Of a DNA stretch of 64,000 nt, positions 8,831 through 15,195 are shown piece by piece (the first letter of the stretch is position 1; the number at the start of each line of letters is the position of its first letter). The notes below the pieces were generated by a model that was given only the letters and a program-made list of their open reading frames with translations, had not been told where the DNA came from and searched no databases. Location of the stretch: contig JAFGTF010000041.1 of assembly GCA_016934265.1 (NCBI GenBank), positions 27,682-91,681 of the forward strand, in the 5' to 3' direction. The position numbers and the translations under genes were made by a program. Source of the DNA: Spirochaetota bacterium (GTDB lineage Bacteria; Spirochaetota; B62-G9; DRHN01).

Positions 8831-9034
8831 AAATCCCCTCCTAACCAGGACTTGAGGGGTTTTACCCCTCTAACTCGAGTTCCCGGGATTTTAAAAAACC
8901 CCTCTCTAACCCGAACTTTCGGGGTTTTCCCTTTCTAACCAGGACTTTCGGAGTTTTCAACCCCCTTTAAACCAAACTCTCGGGATTTTAAAAAACTCCC
9001 TCTAACCTAAAGTCTAGGGGTTTTAGCCCTCTTA
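8831..9034 (-). repeat. Degenerate tandem repeat array in the leader of the pyruvate dehydrogenase operon
   Basis: Six full and one partial unit of 29-36 bp. On the - strand each reads roughly CCCGAAAGTCCTGGTTAGA, then GGGG and a T-run, with CCCC at one end and GGGG at the other, so each unit can fold as a hairpin. The TTAG core recurs near 8842, 8871, 8907, 8936, 8968 and 9003. The unit nearest the gene supplies its Shine-Dalgarno sequence. There are no unique spacers, so it is not a CRISPR array. Confidence 0.85.
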
Positions 9035-9109
9035 TGAACGTATAGCCCTATGATTTCGATTCGATATATATCTATCTTTAGGATATAGTAAACATTAATG
9101 TCCGGCAGA

Positions 9110-9138
9110 ATTATATCAAGAATATTGTTTGTTATAAA
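9110..9138 (-). promoter_or_regulatory. Candidate promoter of the pyruvate dehydrogenase operon
   Basis: On the - strand TTTATA and a perfect TATAAT are 17 nt apart. Transcription from here would give a leader of about 275 nt that contains the whole repeat array. Confidence 0.5.
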
Positions 9139-9177
9139 AACAGAGTGGAATTAATCAAAAACGGTGTATAAAGGTTT

Positions 9178-9206
9178 TTGAAATGCTGTGCATGATACTA
9201 TATTAA
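9178..9206 (+). promoter_or_regulatory. Candidate promoter of the cNMP/GGDEF gene pair
   Basis: TTGAAA and TATTAA are separated by 17 nt, about 50 nt before the first GGDEF gene start. It diverges from the pyruvate dehydrogenase promoter, with about 40 bp between the two -35 boxes. Confidence 0.45.
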
Positions 9207-9264
9207 TAGCAGCAATAGATAAAAGGACCGCTTTTAAACCGTTTGACGGTCTGGAGATAACCGG

Positions 9265-10245
9265 ATGGCCTCTAAAACCGATCTTCTCAAAAATGTGAGC
9301 ATTTTCTCAAATCTCGAAGAAAAGGAGCTGAAAGCCATTGCCGGGCTGAGCCGATACTATACATTCCGCAAGGGTGAGCCGATTTACGGGAAGGGAAGCC
9401 ATAGAGAGGAAATTCTGATAATAAAAAAAGGCGGGATACTCATAAGCAGGGAAGAGAAAGACGGCTCAAAGGAGGACCTGGCGCGGTTCGTCGCAGGCGA
9501 GAGCTTCGGGGAGCTCGAGCTTCTCGATAAAACGCCGAGAAAAAACAGCGCCGTCGCGGTCGAGGATACGACTCTGCTTATATTTCCGATGAAGGGGATG
9601 GAGTTCAGAAAGGTCTTGAACAGATACCCGAAAATATTTGCGGTCGTGCTGCATGATCTTCTCGCTCTCATCGCCGGAAGGATCCGCTCGACGAACAGGC
9701 TCATCTCCGAGAAAGCCCCCTGGGTGCAGGGGTTGAGGCTCCAGCTCGTCACCGACAAGCTCACCGGACTCTTGAACCGTACATTCATCGACGAGGATTT
9801 CCATTCCCAGCTCAACGAATACAAGGGCGATACGAGCGTGGTTATGATAAAACCGGACAACTTCAAGGATATCAACGACACGTTCGGCCATGAGACGGGA
9901 GACCGTTTTCTCGAATTGATCGCCGACACGATAAAGAGTTCCGTACGGAGCGACGACATCGCGGCGAGGTACAGGGGAGACGAGTTCGTCGTCATTCTCC
10001 CCGACACCGGCCGGGAGCGGGCATTCGAGATTGCTCGTAAAATTCTGTCCGCCTTCGGGCGGCTCGATACGGGGTACTTGACTGAGGGAAAAAAAGATAC
10101 GCTGACGGTAAGCATTGGCGTCTCCACATGTCCGGTCGATGCATCCGAGAGCAAAGCGCTCATTCAGGAGGCGTTCGACAGGATGATCGAAATCCAAAAA
10201 AGCGGGGGGAACGGTATTAATGCGAAAAGAAACACCCGTCGATGA
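9265..10245 (+). CDS. Cyclic-nucleotide-binding/GGDEF protein, degenerate cyclase with intact I-site
   Basis: 326-residue cytoplasmic signalling protein: N-terminal cNMP-binding (CRP-like) domain (about 10-130; FGELELLDKTPRKNSAV, with two residues inserted in the usual PRSAT phosphate cassette), then a GGDEF domain (about 165-320). The active site is altered: the metal-binding Asp of DxDxFK is Lys (IKPDNFK, 9850-9852) and the signature is RGDEF (9973-9987). The allosteric I-site RSDD lies exactly five residues before it (9946-9957). I infer loss of cyclase activity but possible c-di-GMP binding. GGAG precedes the ATG. The end overlaps the second GGDEF gene by 26 nt. Confidence 0.88.
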   Translation: MASKTDLLKNVSIFSNLEEKELKAIAGLSRYYTFRKGEPIYGKGSHREEILIIKKGGILISREEKDGSKEDLARFVAGESFGELELLDKTPRKNSAVAVEDTTLLIFPMKGMEFRKVLNRYPKIFAVVLHDLLALIAGRIRSTNRLISEKAPWVQGLRLQLVTDKLTGLLNRTFIDEDFHSQLNEYKGDTSVVMIKPDNFKDINDTFGHETGDRFLELIADTIKSSVRSDDIAARYRGDEFVVILPDTGRERAFEIARKILSAFGRLDTGYLTEGKKDTLTVSIGVSTCPVDASESKALIQEAFDRMIEIQKSGGNGINAKRNTRR

Positions 10246-11194
10246 CTGGCTTAATCATGTGGGCATCTTCTCCCTGCTCGCGGATGATGAAATCTCCCTC
10301 ATTCGAAAGCATTTCAAGCTCATCGATATTCCGGCGGGAGAGATTCTGTTCAGGGAGGGTGACGAGGGAAAGGAGCTCTTCATCGTAAAATCGGGTAAAG
10401 TGGCGATTACCATAGGGCTTTCCGACGGAAAACAGAGGGAGCTCAGGGAGTTTTCGAAGGGCGATTTTTTCGGCGAAATGTCGATATTCGAAAACGCTCC
10501 CAGGTCGGCAACGTGCGTCGCGAAAGAGAGAAGCGGCCTGTATTCTCTCCACGTAAATGACTTCTTCGAGATCATGGAACGCTCGCCCGAAACGTCGATA
10601 AAAATCATGTACCGGATGTCGAATGCCACCACGGAACGGTTTCAGCACACGAGCGAATTCCTCTCGGACCTCGTTCGATGGGGGGAGAAGGCGAGAAAGA
10701 GGGCGATAACCGACGAGCTTACCGGCGTCTACAACAGGCACTTCCTCGAGCATACTCTTGAGGATCTATTCAAATCTTCAAAAGACAAGAAAACGCCGTT
10801 CTGCCTCATCATGGTAGACCTCGACTTTTTCAGGGAAATAAACAAGCAGTACGGCCATGAGACGGGAGACCGGGTGATCCTCGCCGTGGTCGAGGTTTTC
10901 AAGAAAAACCTGAAAGAGAAAGACATTATCGCCCGCTACGGCGGGGACGAGTTCTGCGTCGTCATGCCGCAAACGGGCCCAAAAGAGGCGGAAAATACGT
11001 CATGGAAGATCTGTCGTGAGGTCGAAGGCCTTGACGTCTTGAAGGGCAAAGGCGGCTCGATGGAAAAAATTACGACGAGCCAGGGAATTGCATCATACCC
11101 GGAAAGCGCGCGCGACCTGAAGACCCTCAGGCAAAAGGCCGATCAGGCGCTCTACAGATCGAAGGAGGCGGGAAGAAACCGGGTGAGCGTATAA
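10220..11194 (+). CDS. Cyclic-nucleotide-binding/GGDEF diguanylate cyclase
   Basis: 324-residue paralogue of the preceding protein: cNMP-binding domain (about 8-125) with the canonical cassette FGEMSIFENAPRSATCVA, then a GGDEF domain with all catalytic features: MVDLDFFREIN, GHETGD and YGGDEF (10940-10954). The I-site position holds KEKD instead of RxxD, so product inhibition through this site is unlikely. Expected to make c-di-GMP from GTP, gated by a cyclic nucleotide or other ligand. The start lies inside the first gene, preceded by GGGGG, which implies coupled translation and probably a joint function. Confidence 0.92.
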   Translation: MRKETPVDDWLNHVGIFSLLADDEISLIRKHFKLIDIPAGEILFREGDEGKELFIVKSGKVAITIGLSDGKQRELREFSKGDFFGEMSIFENAPRSATCVAKERSGLYSLHVNDFFEIMERSPETSIKIMYRMSNATTERFQHTSEFLSDLVRWGEKARKRAITDELTGVYNRHFLEHTLEDLFKSSKDKKTPFCLIMVDLDFFREINKQYGHETGDRVILAVVEVFKKNLKEKDIIARYGGDEFCVVMPQTGPKEAENTSWKICREVEGLDVLKGKGGSMEKITTSQGIASYPESARDLKTLRQKADQALYRSKEAGRNRVSV

Positions 11195-11198
11195 ACAA

Positions 11199-11643
11199 TC
11201 ATTCCGCCCCGAGTAATTCCAGATCGGCGATATCTTGCCTTCTTCCGGCGGCTTTCTTGTTCGATATGAACTGGTCCCGTCCGATATAGTAAACTTCTAT
11301 ATCACCATAACGGCATTTTACTTTTACCAAAGAAGCATCCTGCCATGATACTCCCGTTATAGAGGTAATAATATCGATCCTGACCGGGGAACACCGAGCT
11401 GTATGATTTTTTCCTGGTGCATAAAATCCTCGGTCCTTAATCCGACCGACCGAAACCGAACTCCTCCAGCGCCTCCATAACGCACTCTGCATTACTATTT
11501 TCGGGATTGATGTAGATATCCATAACGCCGGTATAGCGCGGCGCTTCATGGAATGCCAATGCATACCCTCCGATGATCATATATTCAACGTGGTGTTCGT
11601 TGAATAACTCGAGCAGTTCTTTGAAGTCTTGCTGTGCTTCCAT
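11199..11643 (-). pseudogene. Frameshifted nucleotidyltransferase (MNT/AbiEii-like)
   Basis: Remnant of a ~145-residue nucleotidyltransferase. The first part (MEAQQDFKELLELF, IIGGYALAFHEAPRYTG) runs to a stop at 11437. The rest continues in another frame (IKDRGFYAPGK, RIDIITSITGVSW, VYYIGRDQFISNKKAAGR, DIADLELL) down to 11199. The shift is near 11440-11455, where EEFGFG in one frame meets SVSVGRIK in the other. The first Asp of the DxD metal motif is also lost (GVMD instead of GDID). Family members are often toxin-like parts of two-gene modules; this copy is probably inactive. Confidence 0.8.
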
Positions 11644-11773
11644 GCCGCTGCCTTCTGAGGTAGTCAACAGCCTCGATGCGTTCTTTCGAGGATTTCGACA
11701 GCCAGTACGCCAGATCATCCGTATCGGATGAAGTGTCCTTCAAGCTGCGTGTCTTAACTTTTTTTTGTATCAA
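11585..11773 (-). CDS. Small protein preceding nucleotidyltransferase
   Basis: 62 residues with TDDLAYWLSKSSKERIEAV and YLRRQRHGSTARLQRTARVI, a charged helical protein of the kind I know as the gene directly upstream of such nucleotidyltransferases, often overlapping them as here (59 nt). TTG start with AGAAGG eight nt upstream. This frame looks intact while its partner is broken. By analogy with two-gene toxin-antitoxin sets it could be the antitoxin-side partner, but that is inference from context only. Confidence 0.6.
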   Translation of the reverse strand: MIQKKVKTRSLKDTSSDTDDLAYWLSKSSKERIEAVDYLRRQRHGSTARLQRTARVIQRTPR

Positions 11774-11953
11774 ATCAATCGCCTTCTAAACTCTTATTTA
11801 TACCCAGTATCAGTATTTGAAGATATTACAGCATACACTCCATTATATTATAAATATCAATACGTCGATAAGTACAGAAAAACAACTGCTATTTATCCGG
11901 AACGCGCTTCGAATAATAGGTGTCGTTGCAGGGCTAGTATGCGTTGGGAGGAA

Positions 11954-11984
11954 ATAAAAAAAGGGGGAGGTTCCCCTCCCCCTT
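11954..11984 (-). terminator. Intrinsic terminator after the fibronectin-III lipoprotein
   Basis: On the - strand a perfect 10-bp stem AAGGGGGAGG/CCTCCCCCTT with a 4-nt loop is followed by a run of T, 26 bp after the lipoprotein stop. Confidence 0.9.
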
Positions 11985-12010
11985 GTTATCGCTCATTCGA
12001 AGCGGTTAAT

Positions 12011-14971
12011 TTACTCGTATTCCACCCAAATGTCGTCGAACCCGCCTACCAGGGTGGACGTGCCGATCGGCGCCACTAAGAGCCGCACGCGGATGCTGTC
12101 CACCACTACCTTGCCTTCCAGTATCGCCTCCATCAGCTCCTGCGCACCCGCATCCGGACTCGTGTTGGTGATAAGATTATTCAGGGTGTGTTGCGCGGGA
12201 GAGTGCCACACGTCCCCATCCTTTGCGTTATTCCGCTCGTTATAGTACCATATATCGGTTTGTTTATTATACAACCACCCCTCGCCCCAGCCGAACGCCT
12301 CCATCGGCGATCCCTCGGTATAGTCGACAAACACCCGGTACACGAGCCTGGTTACTCCCCCCTCCAGCCACTCGAACTGGATTCCGGTCGCCCCGTATCC
12401 GTCGCGGGATATCTCCTTGAAGTAGCCGTCTATGCTCACCTGATCCGCAACTTTTACGACCTGCTCGTAGTACCCACCGAAGGGGATTTCCGAGCCTGAG
12501 GCCGTGACCGCCACGAGGAGCCCGTAGTCGTCTCCGTGCACCGCGTCCGTATAGGTTATACTCTTGCACGCGGCATATTTCTCCTCATGAAGGTACCGGT
12601 ACCAATACGTGTCGAGCGCGTAATCCTTCTCCAAAATCGTTACGGGCTTGATCGGCCTGTCCCCGTTCTGCGGGAAGTTCGTCTCTATAAGCTTGGGATT
12701 GTAGATGATGTGCTTCTCCGCGAAGCTCTCCTCTTTCTCGAACCCGCCGTTCATGAGAAGATTGTCATCCAATGTAGAGGAGTCCTTTGTGAAGTAGGAC
12801 GGCTCGGACGGCTTGCTGTAGTAGGTCCCGTTGTAGGAGTAGACCCGCCACCAGTACACGCCGTCCTTAAGCGGTATCGTTTCCCTCTCGAGCTGTTCCT
12901 CGGTGCAGGTGCTTACTGAGGTTATCTCGCCCTTTGCCACGAGCTTCTCGAAATACTTGTCGACCGCCACCTCGACCGCATAAGACTCCATGCCCATATC
13001 GTCCCATACGAATGAAACAGGGTTTCCTGCGACCGCACCGTTGATCGGGCTCATGAGCTTCGGCGGGTCGGGGTAGGTCACAGTCTTGATGGAGAACTTG
13101 CTCGTCGAGTAAGAGCTCGAGCCGCCCGCGTTGTTCGCGCACACCCGCCAGTAGTAGGTGCCCTCCTCCTTGAATAGCACCTCGTTAAGATAAGACGTCG
13201 CTACCGTTTTCGCGAGCAGGATGACGGAGAAGGTCGAGTAACGGGACGCCTGAAGCGTATAGCTCGTCGCATCCGGATCTATAGAATCGCTCCAGTCGAA
13301 ATTAACGGTCAGGCTGCCCAGTATCGCGCCGCCTGAAGGCGATATAAGCGTCGGTGGTTTCGGAACCGGCTGGGTCGCATCGATCTTGAACTTCGCGATC
13401 TCCGACCACTTCCCCCAGGTACCGGCGCCGTCCTTCGCCATCACCCGCCAGTAGTAGGTGCCGTTCGACAAACCAGGAACCTCCGGCGGCGTATAGGCGT
13501 TCGTTCCGACCTCCGCCTTGATGACGGGTGAGGCGAACGACTCGTCTCCCGCCACCTGGATAAGGTACCCGGCCGCCCCCCCGACAGACGACCACGAGAA
13601 CTTCGGCGTCTTTGTGGTCACCACCTCCCCGACCGGCGCGTAGAGGGTCGGGCTGCCGATGTACCCCACGGAGAATGTGAACACCTTGGACCAGGGGCTT
13701 TTGAGGGTATCATTGAATGCAAATACCTTCCAGAAGTACTCGGCGTACTTTTCGAACTTCATTGCAAAGGCGGGGCTCTTCGTCTTGGTCTCCTCGATCA
13801 CCCTCAGAAAGAGCGGATCCGCTGCGATCACGATCGCGTACCCCGTCGCGCCGGTCACCTCACTCCAGAGAAACTCGATCTCCCCAGGTACGAACTTCTG
13901 CCCGTACTCCGGCGCTATCGGCTTTGGAGGATCGAGTGAACCGGCCGTGTACTCCACTGCGAACACGTAGTACTTCGACCACTCGCCCCACTCGCCGTTG
14001 AACGCCTGCGCCCGGACCATCCAGAGGTATTTCCCGTTCGGGAACGTTACTTCCGACTCGTAGGTCGTATCCTTTGTCCTGTCCTTTATTATGAGGTTCT
14101 GGAACTTCTCGTCCGACGCGACCCATATCTCGTAGGCCTCCGCCCCGGTCACCTTCGACCATGTAAACGAGGGCTTGTTTGTCGTGAGCGTCTCCCCGTA
14201 TTTCGGGGAGTAGAGCCTGGGAACGCCGATCTGCGTCGCAACCGCGAACGTGTAGGTGGTGGACCAGTCGCTCCAGTTCAAACCGTCCGATGCGGCGACC
14301 CGCCAGTAATACTTGCCGTCCGAGAGCGAGGACGACTCGTACGTCGTTTCGTCATAAGGCAAAACTTCATCCTCGAGGAACGATGCGAACGTGCTCGACG
14401 CGGACAGCTGCACGTGATACGCGACCGCGCCCTCAACCCCTTTCCAGGAGAAGGTCACCGCCCCCGGCAGAAGCTCGTCCCCCATGCCCGGAGCGATGAG
14501 CTCGGGCGGTGAAACGGCGGTGTCGCTGTAATTAATATTCACCCGTCGCACAGCGGACCAGTTGCTGTACAGGGTGCTCGCCCCCTGCGCCCTCACCCGC
14601 CAATAGTAGGAGCTGGCGCTGCTGACTCCGGTGACAAGGGAGGTGGACGACATGGTGAGCGTCGTCGCCGGCTCCGAATACACCGTCGATGAAAAAGCAT
14701 CGGAAGTCGACACCTGTATCTCGTAGTTGATCGCGTTGTTCGATTTCTCCCACGTGAAGGTCACGTCCCGGGACACGGCGCCGGTGTACAGGTCGTCCCC
14801 GTCTCCGGGTGCGAGAGGGACGGGCGTTCCCGGCTTTATGTTCGCGTCGAAGAATCCGACGGCTTCTTCTATGAGCTCTCGTATCGCCCCCGCGCTGCAG
14901 GACATGAGTAGTATTCCTATGCTGATGAGAGCAGTGAGTGAGAGGGCTGAAACAAATACTTTCCGGCGCAT
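12011..14971 (-). CDS. Large lipoprotein with seven fibronectin-III-like repeats
   Basis: 986-residue predicted lipoprotein: basic start MRRK, hydrophobic stretch and lipobox LLMSC (Cys about 25). Residues ~47-730 form seven repeats of about 90-100 residues, each with a proline start (PxLxxPxxG), FxWxxVxGAxxY, a middle DxxF, and a closing GxYYWRVRAxD...WS, the fibronectin type III-like pattern of extracellular binding proteins. The last ~250 residues differ, beginning LLMNGGFE as in some carbohydrate-binding or sandwich domains. Start supported by AAGGAG. Monocistronic with its own terminator. Likely displayed on the cell surface or in the periplasm for adhesion or polymer binding; the ligand is unknown. 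Confidence 0.85.
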   Translation of the reverse strand: MRRKVFVSALSLTALISIGILLMSCSAGAIRELIEEAVGFFDANIKPGTPVPLAPGDGDDLYTGAVSRDVTFTWEKSNNAINYEIQVSTSDAFSSTVYSEPATTLTMSSTSLVTGVSSASSYYWRVRAQGASTLYSNWSAVRRVNINYSDTAVSPPELIAPGMGDELLPGAVTFSWKGVEGAVAYHVQLSASSTFASFLEDEVLPYDETTYESSSLSDGKYYWRVAASDGLNWSDWSTTYTFAVATQIGVPRLYSPKYGETLTTNKPSFTWSKVTGAEAYEIWVASDEKFQNLIIKDRTKDTTYESEVTFPNGKYLWMVRAQAFNGEWGEWSKYYVFAVEYTAGSLDPPKPIAPEYGQKFVPGEIEFLWSEVTGATGYAIVIAADPLFLRVIEETKTKSPAFAMKFEKYAEYFWKVFAFNDTLKSPWSKVFTFSVGYIGSPTLYAPVGEVVTTKTPKFSWSSVGGAAGYLIQVAGDESFASPVIKAEVGTNAYTPPEVPGLSNGTYYWRVMAKDGAGTWGKWSEIAKFKIDATQPVPKPPTLISPSGGAILGSLTVNFDWSDSIDPDATSYTLQASRYSTFSVILLAKTVATSYLNEVLFKEEGTYYWRVCANNAGGSSSYSTSKFSIKTVTYPDPPKLMSPINGAVAGNPVSFVWDDMGMESYAVEVAVDKYFEKLVAKGEITSVSTCTEEQLERETIPLKDGVYWWRVYSYNGTYYSKPSEPSYFTKDSSTLDDNLLMNGGFEKEESFAEKHIIYNPKLIETNFPQNGDRPIKPVTILEKDYALDTYWYRYLHEEKYAACKSITYTDAVHGDDYGLLVAVTASGSEIPFGGYYEQVVKVADQVSIDGYFKEISRDGYGATGIQFEWLEGGVTRLVYRVFVDYTEGSPMEAFGWGEGWLYNKQTDIWYYNERNNAKDGDVWHSPAQHTLNNLITNTSPDAGAQELMEAILEGKVVVDSIRVRLLVAPIGTSTLVGGFDDIWVEYE

Positions 14972-15132
14972 GGTACTGCTCCTTCTGGTATAAGGTAGTA
15001 AAACGGTATGCTAATAACGTATGTCTTCTCTATCATTAATTTACCACACCACGGGAATAATTCAATATCAAACACGAATAATTTCCCGTTTTTTATTTAA
15101 CAATGCAACGCCGGGCCTCGCCAAAATAACGT

Positions 15133-15161
15133 TTGACTGTCATGTGCCGATAAATTATTAT
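15133..15161 (+). promoter_or_regulatory. Promoter of ileS
   Basis: TTGACT and TATTAT with a 17-nt spacer; the predicted transcript start is about 28 nt before the ileS ATG. No T-box-like leader fits in that distance. Confidence 0.6.
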
Positions 15162-15195
15162 TCGCTAAACTCTTATCAAAGTCAGGTGGCCGCGG

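Noticed and set aside
8831..9034. Possible CRISPR array
   Set aside because: The units are imperfect throughout, have no unique spacers, and no cas genes are near.
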